From assembly GCA_964610885.1 (NCBI GenBank), contig CAZSWR010000063.1, positions 1 to 22,932 on the forward strand: 22,932 bases of DNA. Reading direction: 5' to 3'. Shown here piece by piece: positions 1-10,070 of the stretch. A model generated the notes under the pieces. It was not told the origin of the DNA. It saw only the letters and a program-made list of their open reading frames with translations, and ran no database searches. Every line of letters begins with the position of its first letter. Position 1 is the first letter of the stretch. The DNA is from CAZSWR01 sp964610885. Lineage in GTDB: Bacteria > Bacteroidota > Ignavibacteria > Kapaibacteriales > UBA2268. The translations under genes were made by a program, and so were the position numbers.

Positions 1-324
1 AAATTGAAAATATATGCGCTACATAATACTAAGTATGTATTAGTCGGATGAACCTCATTTTCTATATGAATTCTGGAGTTTTGTCATTCCCGCGAAGTAG
101 GTGCTGTTCCTCTTTGCAAGTCATACCGCATAGCGGTTGTTATATAAAACACTGCATGAATCTACGAAACATATATAACATTCGCTACGCGAAATCTTGC
201 TTAAAAATTCAAACATGATGCTACAATATAACAACCGCTACGCGGTAAAGAATATCATTTTGTTTTTACACTTCGCTCAAAGTGATATTTGGTACAGTAC
301 CCTCACAAAGCGTTATAGGACCTG
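1..324. repeat. Hairpin-rich repeat element, copy A (left end cut by window)
   Basis: This non-coding stretch is a diverged copy of the repeat at 17638-17967. The best-matching part starts near 111 (CTCTTTG...ATACCGCATAGCGG) and runs to 324. It carries a series of tiny hairpins: CCGCATAGCGG (126-136), TTCGCTACGCGAA (182-194), CCGCTACGCGG (235-245) and GGTACAGTACC (291-301), then the 25-bp terminal motif. Positions 1-110 align only loosely with 17654-17755, but spacing and order agree, so the missing left terminus probably lies just before base 1. There is no believable protein in it. The element ends inside the last codons of the transporter gene. It could instead be a conserved 3'-UTR structure rather than a mobile element. 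Homology to the second copy is seen directly; mobility is inferred. Confidence 0.75.
298..322 (-). repeat. 25-bp terminal motif, copy A; supplies transporter stop codon
   Basis: On the minus strand this reads GGTCCTATAACG followed by CTTTGTGAGGGTA. It closely matches the copies at 14099-14123, 14417-14441 and 17942-17966. The TAA within CTATAACG is the stop codon of the MFS transporter, so the protein's last residues are encoded by the repeat. Confidence 0.75.
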
Positions 325-1614
325 ATTTTTTTTGGCAGAGGGAGCCTTCAGCCTTAGCAACAAGAGGAAACCGATAACGAAGAATGCAATCAGCGAGAGA
401 ATTGCCGTGCGGTAGGAATTGCTGAGTTGGAGCGAAAGCCCGAAGACGAAGGGCCCGAGCCAACTCGTGCCGCGCTCGCTAACCTCGTACAGGCTGAAGT
501 ATTCCGCCTCGGCACCGACGGGAATTAGTTGTGAATAAAGCGATCGGCTCAGTGCCTGAGTGCCGCCGAGGACGATGGCGATCACGAATCCGAGTATATA
601 GAAATGAAATTCGGTGCTAAGGAATAAATACGAAAACAGAACCGCAGCCGTCCAGACGACAAGGCTCGCAAGGATGGCGCGTTTGTTCCCGATTGAATTT
701 GAAATATATTTGAAGAGAATTGCCCCGCCGAATGCAACAAATTGCACCATCAGGATGACCGTGGTCAACGTCGAGAGTTCAAGGCCCAATTCCTCTTGGC
801 CGAACTGCGAAGAAATCGTGATTACCGATTGCACGCCATCGTTGAAGAATACATAAGCCAATAGGAAGATCATCGTCTGCGGATGGTTTCGCGCGTCCCG
901 AGCGGTGGCGAGCAGTTTCTTGAAACCCACAGTCAGCACGCTTTCGTCTCTGCCGAGCGAATTCGCCGAATTGCGATTCCTAAGCGTCAGCATCGGCAGA
1001 ATCGAAAAAGTAGCCCACCACAATCCCGCCGAACACAGGCTGATCCTTACGGCGTGATTGGTATCAATTCCGAACGATTCGGCATTGGCAAAGAGGAAAA
1101 GGTTCGCCGCCAAAACAATTCCGCCGCCCAGATAGCCGATAGCCCAGCCATTGGACGAGACTTCGTCGCGCTTTTCCGGGGTGGCGATGTCCGCCAAGAA
1201 GGCATTGTACATCACGACCGAGGCCCCAAAGCTGAAGTTAGCTACGATGAAAAGCCAGCCACCGAGCATATAATTGCCTTGGTCGAGGAAATACAGGAGC
1301 GATGTGGCGCCGGCGCCGATATAGGCAAAGATACCCATCAAGAGTTTCTTCCGGTTCGAATAATCCGCAATTGCGCCCAGAACTGGCAAGAAAACCACTT
1401 GGAGCAGCACAGAGAACGATACCAAGTATGCGAAAAACGAGCCTGAAAAAACCTGAAGCCCATAGACGTCGATATTGCCCGATGCGTCCGCACAGTTCTT
1501 TGCGATCGTGGTCAGGTATGGCCCCAGGAATACCGTTATCACCGTGGTGTAGAAGGCAGAATTGGCGAAATCATAGAAATACCAACCGATACGTTCTTTG
1601 CGTGTGCTGGTCAT
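313..1614 (-). CDS. MFS transporter, UMF1/Atg22-like family
   Basis: A 433-residue inner-membrane carrier with about 12 hydrophobic helices and a short basic C-terminal tail. The first residues (GWYFYDFANSAFYTTVITV) are a strong signature of the UMF1 (unknown major facilitator, Atg22-like) branch of the major facilitator superfamily. The loop after the second helix, GAIADYSNRKKLLMG, matches the MFS loop 2-3 motif. The substrate cannot be read from sequence; related proteins are often proposed to export amino acids or small metabolites. An ATG seven codons upstream (1635) lies inside the preceding gene. The better start is 1614, because TAATG overlaps the stop of the upstream S41-fold gene, indicating translational coupling. 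The stop codon lies inside a repeat element, so the original C-terminus may have been changed by insertion. Confidence 0.88.
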   Translation of the reverse strand: MTSTRKERIGWYFYDFANSAFYTTVITVFLGPYLTTIAKNCADASGNIDVYGLQVFSGSFFAYLVSFSVLLQVVFLPVLGAIADYSNRKKLLMGIFAYIGAGATSLLYFLDQGNYMLGGWLFIVANFSFGASVVMYNAFLADIATPEKRDEVSSNGWAIGYLGGGIVLAANLFLFANAESFGIDTNHAVRISLCSAGLWWATFSILPMLTLRNRNSANSLGRDESVLTVGFKKLLATARDARNHPQTMIFLLAYVFFNDGVQSVITISSQFGQEELGLELSTLTTVILMVQFVAFGGAILFKYISNSIGNKRAILASLVVWTAAVLFSYLFLSTEFHFYILGFVIAIVLGGTQALSRSLYSQLIPVGAEAEYFSLYEVSERGTSWLGPFVFGLSLQLSNSYRTAILSLIAFFVIGFLLLLRLKAPSAKKNQVL

Positions 1615-4352
1615 TATTTCGTGCCTTTCAACCATTTGAGGGCGGCGTCGAATGTGGCATCTGCCGCAGGAGCATCGGGCGAAGTTTGCACTTCAAAATC
1701 CGGCAGGAACTCACGAAGGTTTGCGGGCGAAAACGGTTCGTTTTCGATAAGCGGCAGCATGGCCGTAAGCGAGAACAGATACGCTCCGGACATAGTGAGA
1801 ATTGTCGGATTCCCTGCCGAAGTTTCGAATGGAACGCCGAAGAACTTACCCAATCCAACAGATTTGGCTGTGCGGGCGATAAGCGAGGAATTGCCTTTAG
1901 TCTTTTCGTCGATGAGGAATGCAAAATTCCTGACGCGCCCCTTCTTCAGCGAGCGAATCGGCGATGGTACATTTTTCCAATCAATTCTTTCCTTGTCCGG
2001 GGTATAAAACACAGGCAACATGAAACTGAAGCCTATATCATTGGGATAGAAGGCCGAGAGCAGTTGTTCGTTCAGCACAGAGTTTCCTCGCAGATCGAAA
2101 ATGACGCTCTCGCTTTGTGCAAACGAAAGGACCGAATCCTTAAGTAGTTTTTCGCTTATCAGAGTCAGGTCCAAGTAAAGAATATCATTCGGCAGGCGTT
2201 GGACAGCATTTAATTGTTTCGACGAAAGGAAGTTCCCTTTGTGCGAGCGTTTAATTTCGAACGTCATCGCCTGGCCGTTTCTTAATACTTCGAATTTTTC
2301 CGGCTGAAATTTCTTGCTGTTCCTGATTTCTGCCAAAGCTACGTTCTGGCGATATTTTTCGGAGAATCCCAAATAATCGGCTTCCTTCTCGAGAATCAAT
2401 TGCGCAATTGGTTTGGAATCGATGCTGATAACTTCGTCGCCGACCGTGAGCGGGCATTCTTTCGCATCAAGTGTTTTCGTAATAATCACTTTGTTGCCAA
2501 TCATGCCCCAAAGGAATGGGAATGAAATCAAATCATTATCTTCGGCTTTCCATACGCGGGCTTGGTCTTCCCTCAGAGCGGCGAGCATTCTCCTGAGGCT
2601 CTGGGTGAATTCTTCGGTGGTCTTGGCCACAGACGCCCTCGCTAAGGCTTCGGCCAGGCAATTGTGCCAGTCCACGTTTGGCCGTTGCGTGATCGAGAAA
2701 TTCCTTAGCAGGTTCCACATCTCCATGGTAATAACCAACCGCGAAAGTCTGTCGTCGGACGAAACAAGATAATTTTTGCTTGCCGGGAATTCAGGCAGGT
2801 TTGCGCTCGGGCGCGGAATCGATCCTTCCGCATCGGCGGTCAAACTGAGCGGCATGGAGTACGATATTCCATGTAGTATCTTCTTTGAAAAGTTGTCGCC
2901 ATATTTGGGGAGCTTGGTGTGATAGTCATTTTCTGTACGGATGCGGATACAGGATTCCTCGTCAAAGGCTTCTTTATTGTATGGTTCGAAAATGAAGCCT
3001 TCCGGCGCTGCATAAGGATTGATTTTCCAACGGGACAGGCCGTCCTCGAACGAAGAATTGTTTGGTAGCATTTGAATGGTATTGCCTTTTTGACTGGGCA
3101 CAGAAACCACTATTGAATCGATTAAAATATCGCCTTCGCCATGCAATCCGACAGAGACGACGAAGCTTTCGGCCTCCGACGGCACGTAGCAGCTTGCCTC
3201 GGCGCGTTGCCATTCGCCGATTTTGAATTGATTGATCAGTACGTTCACCGGCTGATAAACAGTATGCCCCGGATGGTTCGCCTTCATGCTGATGAAGGGG
3301 CAGCCGTCCAAGCTCGCGGAAAGCATTTTGTAATAGAATGATAGTTGAATTGTTTTCCCTTTGGCTTCTTCCGCACGGATGACTTGGTAGATGTTGCCCT
3401 CGGAGCGGCGCAACGTTTTCCGAGTGTTTACGATTTCCTGGTTGAATGGCTTCGTTAGCCCGCGAGTTGCCGGCCCGATTCGGTACCAAGAAAGCGTCGG
3501 AGTGTTGGACGAATCGGCGATCGGAGCGAACTCCGTTTTTTGTTCGCCGAAACCTATTTGCACGTTTGGCGCTATCGATTTGAAGAATTTATTCAGGAAA
3601 CCGACTTCGCCGATGCTGTCTTTGACGTTTTCGAGTGATTTTATTCCGGCCAATGCCAGTCGGTTCCAGTCGAATTTTCGTGTGTGCGTGTTTGGGTAGA
3701 AATACTGCATACTTCCGAGGATATCGGCAAAATTGACAAGCGATTCGGTTTCCCATTGGCCCAGTTCTCGGGGCTTTTCGTAATCGGCAGGGTTCAAATC
3801 GGTTATCGTAATCGAAGCATTGTCCAGATAGACCTTTCCAACGCCTTCGAGGATAATTCCGAAGCTAATGCTTGCGGCCACGGAGTCTGTGTAGCTGTCG
3901 AAATATGCGATGTGCCAATTGCCGTCGGAAGGGATTGTGAGTATTGGTGTTTCTTGGAAAAGAGCATTTCCTTCGGCGTCGAAATATGAAACAAAGAATC
4001 TAATCTTGCTATTTGTATCGGCGAGTTCGGGCCTTAGGAAAATTGACGTGCGGACGTTGTGGCCCCAGTAGTTGTATGCGTCCACTTTCTGAAGAATCGA
4101 CCCGTAGTTACCGTGAGTGAATTGTCCGCCGTGGCCAAATTCGAGCGCATTCAGCCCGTCGTAAGGGTTCGCCTGCGTCACAAAGGCATAGTATCCCTGA
4201 GTGGCGGAGTTGCCAGATATGTACCACCCGGTCGGTAAATCGCCGGGCAAATCCATTTCGAAGCCGAGATTGATAGGGTAGAGGTTCTGCGCCGCGAGAT
4301 TGGCAGCGCCCAAGCAAATAATTATCAAAAAGTGAAGGAAGAGTCTTTTCAT
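1614..4352 (-). CDS. Secreted S41 (tail-specific protease)-fold protein, possibly inactive
   Basis: A 912-residue exported protein. Residues 1-22 form a signal peptide (MKRLFLHFLIIICLGAANLA). Residues 24-185 look like a jelly-roll or CBM-like module (LGFEMDLPGDLPTGW), and a second similar module starts near residue 432 (NSSFEDGLSRW). The C-terminal part resembles a PDZ-plus-S41 peptidase: a helical segment near 580-600, a PDZ-like stretch (VGDEVISIDSKPI), and the core strand FDLRGN (752-757) that matches the S41 iDLRgN signature. The usual DGH is replaced by EDQ (595-597), and the usual S-A-x-E region reads SSLI (822-825). The hydrolase activity is therefore doubtful; it may bind peptide or glycan. 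The downstream transporter start overlaps its stop, so both are probably one transcript with linked export or uptake roles. Family assignment is moderately sure; inactivity is inferred. Confidence 0.72.
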   Translation of the reverse strand: MKRLFLHFLIIICLGAANLAAQNLYPINLGFEMDLPGDLPTGWYISGNSATQGYYAFVTQANPYDGLNALEFGHGGQFTHGNYGSILQKVDAYNYWGHNVRTSIFLRPELADTNSKIRFFVSYFDAEGNALFQETPILTIPSDGNWHIAYFDSYTDSVAASISFGIILEGVGKVYLDNASITITDLNPADYEKPRELGQWETESLVNFADILGSMQYFYPNTHTRKFDWNRLALAGIKSLENVKDSIGEVGFLNKFFKSIAPNVQIGFGEQKTEFAPIADSSNTPTLSWYRIGPATRGLTKPFNQEIVNTRKTLRRSEGNIYQVIRAEEAKGKTIQLSFYYKMLSASLDGCPFISMKANHPGHTVYQPVNVLINQFKIGEWQRAEASCYVPSEAESFVVSVGLHGEGDILIDSIVVSVPSQKGNTIQMLPNNSSFEDGLSRWKINPYAAPEGFIFEPYNKEAFDEESCIRIRTENDYHTKLPKYGDNFSKKILHGISYSMPLSLTADAEGSIPRPSANLPEFPASKNYLVSSDDRLSRLVITMEMWNLLRNFSITQRPNVDWHNCLAEALARASVAKTTEEFTQSLRRMLAALREDQARVWKAEDNDLISFPFLWGMIGNKVIITKTLDAKECPLTVGDEVISIDSKPIAQLILEKEADYLGFSEKYRQNVALAEIRNSKKFQPEKFEVLRNGQAMTFEIKRSHKGNFLSSKQLNAVQRLPNDILYLDLTLISEKLLKDSVLSFAQSESVIFDLRGNSVLNEQLLSAFYPNDIGFSFMLPVFYTPDKERIDWKNVPSPIRSLKKGRVRNFAFLIDEKTKGNSSLIARTAKSVGLGKFFGVPFETSAGNPTILTMSGAYLFSLTAMLPLIENEPFSPANLREFLPDFEVQTSPDAPAADATFDAALKWLKGTK

Positions 4353-4829
4353 TTACTATATCAACAAAATAAAACAAGTTCTAAATTAAAACTCTTTTTC
4401 CTTAATAACAATTATTAAATGATGATTCAATAAATAACTCAAAGCAGGCAGTTGAAAAGTATCTCACTGCCAAACACATGTTGTCCCATGGGTTCGATCG
4501 ACATCATATCTCTATTATTATCAGTAAAATAGCGAATATTCCTATCTTTTCCTCTTGGTAAATACTGGCAAAGGTAAATTGTCTTAAAATCAATGACATA
4601 CAACAATACGGGCAGGTGGAAAACACTTGTAGTAAATATTGTACTTTTTCAATATTCTCTTAATAATCATTTGTAAATCAAGATTAATTTTCATATATTA
4701 AATACTATTGATATAATCATTTGGTAATATTTCCGTTTATTGATTTGGGTACAAATCGTTTGAAAGGTGGCAAACCACAGCCACGCAATAGAGTATCGTA
4801 ACTTGTTTCTTTCCGGTCAAGGATAACAA
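4353..4829. other. Divergent intergenic region
   Basis: An AT-rich 477-base spacer between divergently transcribed genes (S41-fold protein leftwards, hybrid kinase rightwards). It should hold promoters for both. I see no RNA gene, no credible small protein and no copy of the local repeat. A plausible kinase promoter is listed separately. Immediately before the kinase ATG there is an AAGGA ribosome-binding site (4819-4823) at 6 nt spacing. Confidence 0.6.
4688..4717 (+). promoter_or_regulatory. Candidate sigma-70-like promoter for the large kinase
   Basis: TTTTCA (4688-4693) and a perfect TATAAT (4712-4717) are separated by 18 bases, pointing right. Transcription would start near 4724 and give a leader of roughly 105 bases. 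The region is AT-rich, so chance matches are likely. Confidence 0.3.
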
Positions 4830-7800
4830 ATGAAAGAACTACTCAAGAAGGCACTTTTATCACAACCCATCGATGACGAATCGTCCAAGCAATTGTTCGG
4901 CGAAATACTTCGTGGCTCGATAGTTTTGTTGTCCATCGCACTTTTTATTGGGGCCTTGTTTGGCTTTATTGAGGGTGCAATGGAATTTGTCGAAATTCTA
5001 ATAGTATTGTGGCCATTCTATGCCCTTGTGCCGTATTGGATGTCGAAAAATTCAAAAACGCTGAAAGTAGGCTTATATATCCAACTTGCTTCGATTGCTC
5101 TTGTCGGCCTGGCCGGCACATACATATCCGCAGGAATAAACTCGCCAGCGTTCCACACGAATCTGATACTAATCATTATTGCCGGTTCATATTTTGGTTT
5201 GCGTGGGGTAATTACCACATGGCTTTATACATTGTTGGCGGGCATGGCCTTCATATATTTGAGTAGTTACGACTTACTATACTCTCCGCAGATAGTCCTC
5301 GGCCCATATGTCGTTTTGGGAATATTCCTAATTATTTATTTGTCTGCCGGTGTCTATCAGTCCCTATCAGGATTCATTATTCTGCGTAATTCTGAGAAGT
5401 TGCGCCATCAGTTGCGCGAAACGAGGAACGCCAAACAGGCCCTGACCGTCGCCCGTGAGGAATTCCAATTCATTGCGGACAATATCGACATAGCATTTTG
5501 GTTGCTGACCTCGGACGCGCACCAGACGCTTATGGTCAACAACGCATACGAAGCAATAACAGAATTGCCTCGCCAGAGTTTCCTCGATTCGCCGCTGTCG
5601 TTCCTCGAGGTTGTCCATCCGGACGACAGACCGGCAGCTTACAGGATCTTCAAACTGTCGAGAGCCGAAAAATCTTTGGAGGGAGAGTTCCGAATCATCA
5701 CAGAAAACCATGAAGAAAAATGGGTGTGGATGAAGTCCAAACGAGAGCATTATTCCGACAACAGCCAGATGCGTATCGCCACTATACTGAAGGATATCTC
5801 GAACGAAAAGCATAATGAATTACTTATTACACGTCTGAACCGCACATATAAAGTCCTAAGCTGTATCAATCAGGAAATTATCAAAGTCAACGACCAGAAA
5901 GTACTGCTCGATAGTGCTTGCAGAATTATTGTCGAAGAGGGCGGGTTCAAATCCTCATGGATTGGCGTATGGGATTGCGATGCCGAAACAGTGGATATGC
6001 TTTCGTTTGCCGGATGCAGCCAAAGTACAATTGAGGAAATTGCCGACTCATTACTTGGCAAGATCAAAAGCAAAGCAAAATCCGAACAGGATCGTGGCAA
6101 TGATACAGAGCTAAATACTTCGGAATTGTATTCAGCTTATTACGATGATATCCTTAGAATAGCTAAAAACTATGGCTATGGTGCAATAAGCGTTTTCCCA
6201 GTGAGCTTCCCGGATCATACATCGGGAGCCTTGTGCATTTGTAGCGAGCCAACGTATTCTTTCGACCAAAGGGAGCTTGAATTGTTCCAAGAACTTGCTA
6301 ACGACATCTCTTTCGCGCTTAGCTTTATTCACAAAGAGTCCCAACGCTCTACTATCGAAAAAGAATTGTCCGTCAAGGAATCTCTTTATAGGGAACTTTT
6401 CATAAGTACTAAAAACGGAATCGTCGTTTACGAGCCGATCGATGACTATGCGGACTTCGTTATCAAGGACATCAACAAATCAGAAGAACGTATAGACAGA
6501 ATTGAGAGAAGTGAAGTGATTGGCCGGACTCTTTCGGAAGTGTTCCCCGATGTCTTCGGGTCCGAACTTTTCGACCTCTTCGCAAGGGTCCACAAGACGG
6601 GTACTCGAGAGAATTATGGCCCATATTTCTATAAAGATGCCCGCGTTACAGGTTGGCGCGAACTTTATATTTACAAACTCAAATCCGGCGAATTGGTTAG
6701 CGTCATCACCGACCTGACAGACATTAAGATTGCAGAATCCCAGCTGAAAGAGATAAATGACGTATTGCGCCTGAGCGAAGAGAAATTCTCGAAAGCATTT
6801 TTCATCAGCCCCTACGGAGTATTCATTACCCAAGCGGAAGACGGCGTCGTAACCGAGGTCAATTCAGCTCTTCTGAAAATTTTCGAATACGAGCGAGAAG
6901 ACGTTATTGGAAAGAATACTATCGAGTTGATGGTTTGGGCCAGCGAAGAGGATAGGAATGATTACCTTCGCACTCTGCAAACCGAGGGCGAGGTCCGCGA
7001 TTTCACAATGAGAGTTAAGACCAAAAAAGGTATTGAAAAATCAATCAAGTCCAATAGCAAATTTATCGAAATCGGAAATGAAAAATTTATATTTTCGATT
7101 ATCGAAGACATCACAGCACTCATCGAATCCAAAAACGCGCTCGAAGTGCGCGACAATATTCTTTCAGCTATTAATTATGCCTCCGAGCAAATACTGAGGC
7201 ACCACCAATTGGATGCCACAATCGACGATATTTTGCAAAGGCTCGCACTGGCCAGCAACGCTTACGAAGTCTTTATTTACCAAAATTTCATTGATTCAGA
7301 TGGCTATATTATTGCCTCTCCGATATACGAATGGGTGGAGCAAAAACAATACAACGGCCGCGTGATACCCGACCTGCCACAAATCAATTACAACAACGAA
7401 TCCTTCATGGATTGGGCAAACCAACTCTCGAACCGCAACCAAGTAGTGATCGGCCCGACAAATTTCAATGACGACCACTATTCGCGAATTTCATATTCAT
7501 TCATACTGCTGATTCCGATCTACGTCAGGAACGAATGGTGGGGATTCTTTGGGTTCAAAATGCACCCGAGCGAACAACCAAACGCTATGAGCGGAAATGA
7601 CGTCTTGCAAACGGCTGCCGACCTCTTCGGAGCGGCCATCGAAAGAAATAAATCGGATGTGGAACTTGAGTTCCAAAAGGATTTCGCCCTCGCCATCAGC
7701 CTGTCGAAAGGCTTGCGAAAAGCGCAAAACACCATCCTTAAGTACTTCACTTCGATGGAAGAAATTGATATTGGTGCATTCTACATGGCTCGTGCGGACG

Positions 7801-10070
7801 AAAGCCTCGGCATCTCCGAGTTTGTTAACTTGAGCGACCGATTCCTGATTACCAATTCCGGCTACAACAAGGATACTGCCCATTATCATGAATTCTACTG
7901 CGACAAACCATTTTTCAAAGATTTTAATGACATAGTCTCGAATCAGAACCTTCTGGAATTGAAGATTGAAGGAATGAAATCGTTCTGCGTCATACCAATT
8001 CTGAATGAGAACACTGTTATTGCAACTTTGAATCTGGCATCGAAAAAATACTCCAGCTTCTCGCCAAACGTTCGTAATATCATTGAATCCATTTCTCCGC
8101 AGATTGGCAGCCTATTGGCGCGAATCCAGGCCGAAGAAGAATTGTCGAAGAATAGGCAGAATTTGCAGTTGCTTTTCGATACTCTCGAAGATTTAATTTT
8201 TATTCTGGACCTGAAGGGGAATATCATTCATACGAATCCGATCGTTGCAAAAAGGACAAAGTATCCGAACGAACAGCTTATCGGGAAATCGATCATCGAA
8301 TTGATACCGGACGAATTCGCAAATGCTTCGTTCGAGCTGCTGCACGACCTGATACACGGCAAACAGGATTATTCCTACCTGCCATTGGTCAATGCCGACG
8401 GCGAGATAATCTACAACGAAACAAGGGTCTATTTCGGTACCTGGGACGGCCGAAACGTGCTCTTCTGGATCACGCACGACAACACAGACAAAGTGCGCGC
8501 CGCTTCCGAATTGAAAGAAAGCGAAGACCTTTACAAGAATCTGATCGAAAACGCTCACGATGCCATCTATCTGGCCCTGAATAACCATATCGAGTATATC
8601 AATCCGCGATTTGCCGAAATGCTGGGCTATGACTACGATGAATTCCTCGAAAAGAATACCGACATGGAGAGTTTGCTCACTTCGCATTCGGCAGCAATTA
8701 TCAAAAACAGAAGTTTCCAAAGCACAAGCATCGAGCGATCGAGCATGCAGTTCGAGGTGGAGATGTACAAAAAGAATGGCGAATTGATTGAAATCGAACT
8801 CACCACCGTGGATTTCCTCAGGAAAGGAATCCCAGCCTCTTTGGGATTCATTCGCGATATCGGATTGAGGAAAGCTGCCGAGCGAGAACTGATTGCCGCG
8901 AAGGAACATGCCGAATTGTTGAACAATGCAAAATCGCACTTCTTGGCCACAATAAGCCACGAACTCCGTACTCCACTGAATGGAATTATAGGATTCGCTC
9001 AGATGCTATCGAACGAAATCGAAGAGGCCGAACAAGCCGAGATGGCCGAAATCATTGTCCAAAGCGGTAAACGACTGATGCTGACGCTAAACCAAATTCT
9101 CGACCTGACTAGGCTCGAAGCAGACAGGATCGAATTGAACCTCCAAGAGATTCTTCTCGAAGAATTTATTACCGAAAGGCTCAAACTATTCAAACCGGCT
9201 GCCGAGGAAAAGAATCTGACACTTAATTTCTTCTCTTCGACGAATAGGCTCGTGGCCATTTGCGACAAGGAACACATGACCAGCATCATCAATAATCTGG
9301 TCGGGAATGCAATCAAATACACAAACCAAGGTTCTGTGTCGGTTTATTCCACAATCGAATCGGCCGATGGCAACCGCTGGATTTCGATTAAAGTAGCCGA
9401 CACGGGCATCGGCATTCCCGAGGACAGGTTAGTGATCATCTTTGAGGATTTCCGCCAAGCATCCGAAGGTATCGGTCGAGGCTTCGAAGGTACGGGTTTG
9501 GGCCTTGCAATCACAAAAAAGATATTGCAAAGAATTGGCGGCAGAATCGACGTAACAAGTACTGTCGGCGAAGGAAGCTCTTTCAAAGTACTCATTCCTC
9601 TCGTCGTGCCTGACCTGACAGAATCCGAACCCACTCCGCCCGCCGAAAAAACTGTTAAACCCGCGCCCGAACCCGCTCTCCCAGAAGGACAACCCAAACC
9701 ATTGGTATTGCTCGTCGAGGACGAAGCAATCAATCAGATGCTTGTCATGCGGCTCATCGGCGAGATTGCGCGCGTGGACATTGTCGATTCCGGCGAAAAG
9801 GCTATCGAATATTGCCAAGATAGAGTCTATGATTTGATTCTTATGGACATTAACCTTGGGAAAGGCATGACTGGGATTGTTGCCACCGAAATCATTAAGA
9901 CAAATCCTGAATATGTGAATACTCCAATTGTCGCTCTAACGGCATTCGCAATGCTTGGCGACAAAGAAGAATTCCTAAGGCGCGGCATGACACATTACAT
10001 ATCCAAGCCATTCGACAATAATGAATTCTTGAATCTGGTTTTATCGTTACTAAATATGAATTTTAATTGA
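4830..10070 (+). CDS. Membrane-bound multi-PAS/GAF hybrid sensor histidine kinase
   Basis: A 1746-residue kinase, far longer than a typical sensor. About six membrane helices occupy residues 30-180. The sensory part follows, by pattern reading: PAS about 210-330, GAF 340-505, PAS 515-630, PAS 650-768, GAF 775-940, GAF 955-1105, PAS 1112-1225, PAS 1233-1350. The transmitter has an H-box with phospho-accepting His1377 (ISHELRTPLNGIIGF), N-box Asn1493 (GNAIKYT), and G-boxes ADTGIGIP and FEGTGLGLAITKK. A proline-rich linker leads to a receiver domain (about 1622-1742) with an acidic pair in VEDE, phospho-accepting Asp1673 (LMDINL), ALTAFA and SKPF. All catalytic residues look intact. The protein should autophosphorylate and pass phosphate His to Asp, then to an Hpt partner not encoded here. 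Signals are unknown. An AAGGA ribosome-binding site supports the chosen start. Confidence 0.92.
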   Translation: MKELLKKALLSQPIDDESSKQLFGEILRGSIVLLSIALFIGALFGFIEGAMEFVEILIVLWPFYALVPYWMSKNSKTLKVGLYIQLASIALVGLAGTYISAGINSPAFHTNLILIIIAGSYFGLRGVITTWLYTLLAGMAFIYLSSYDLLYSPQIVLGPYVVLGIFLIIYLSAGVYQSLSGFIILRNSEKLRHQLRETRNAKQALTVAREEFQFIADNIDIAFWLLTSDAHQTLMVNNAYEAITELPRQSFLDSPLSFLEVVHPDDRPAAYRIFKLSRAEKSLEGEFRIITENHEEKWVWMKSKREHYSDNSQMRIATILKDISNEKHNELLITRLNRTYKVLSCINQEIIKVNDQKVLLDSACRIIVEEGGFKSSWIGVWDCDAETVDMLSFAGCSQSTIEEIADSLLGKIKSKAKSEQDRGNDTELNTSELYSAYYDDILRIAKNYGYGAISVFPVSFPDHTSGALCICSEPTYSFDQRELELFQELANDISFALSFIHKESQRSTIEKELSVKESLYRELFISTKNGIVVYEPIDDYADFVIKDINKSEERIDRIERSEVIGRTLSEVFPDVFGSELFDLFARVHKTGTRENYGPYFYKDARVTGWRELYIYKLKSGELVSVITDLTDIKIAESQLKEINDVLRLSEEKFSKAFFISPYGVFITQAEDGVVTEVNSALLKIFEYEREDVIGKNTIELMVWASEEDRNDYLRTLQTEGEVRDFTMRVKTKKGIEKSIKSNSKFIEIGNEKFIFSIIEDITALIESKNALEVRDNILSAINYASEQILRHHQLDATIDDILQRLALASNAYEVFIYQNFIDSDGYIIASPIYEWVEQKQYNGRVIPDLPQINYNNESFMDWANQLSNRNQVVIGPTNFNDDHYSRISYSFILLIPIYVRNEWWGFFGFKMHPSEQPNAMSGNDVLQTAADLFGAAIERNKSDVELEFQKDFALAISLSKGLRKAQNTILKYFTSMEEIDIGAFYMARADESLGISEFVNLSDRFLITNSGYNKDTAHYHEFYCDKPFFKDFNDIVSNQNLLELKIEGMKSFCVIPILNENTVIATLNLASKKYSSFSPNVRNIIESISPQIGSLLARIQAEEELSKNRQNLQLLFDTLEDLIFILDLKGNIIHTNPIVAKRTKYPNEQLIGKSIIELIPDEFANASFELLHDLIHGKQDYSYLPLVNADGEIIYNETRVYFGTWDGRNVLFWITHDNTDKVRAASELKESEDLYKNLIENAHDAIYLALNNHIEYINPRFAEMLGYDYDEFLEKNTDMESLLTSHSAAIIKNRSFQSTSIERSSMQFEVEMYKKNGELIEIELTTVDFLRKGIPASLGFIRDIGLRKAAERELIAAKEHAELLNNAKSHFLATISHELRTPLNGIIGFAQMLSNEIEEAEQAEMAEIIVQSGKRLMLTLNQILDLTRLEADRIELNLQEILLEEFITERLKLFKPAAEEKNLTLNFFSSTNRLVAICDKEHMTSIINNLVGNAIKYTNQGSVSVYSTIESADGNRWISIKVADTGIGIPEDRLVIIFEDFRQASEGIGRGFEGTGLGLAITKKILQRIGGRIDVTSTVGEGSSFKVLIPLVVPDLTESEPTPPAEKTVKPAPEPALPEGQPKPLVLLVEDEAINQMLVMRLIGEIARVDIVDSGEKAIEYCQDRVYDLILMDINLGKGMTGIVATEIIKTNPEYVNTPIVALTAFAMLGDKEEFLRRGMTHYISKPFDNNEFLNLVLSLLNMNFN

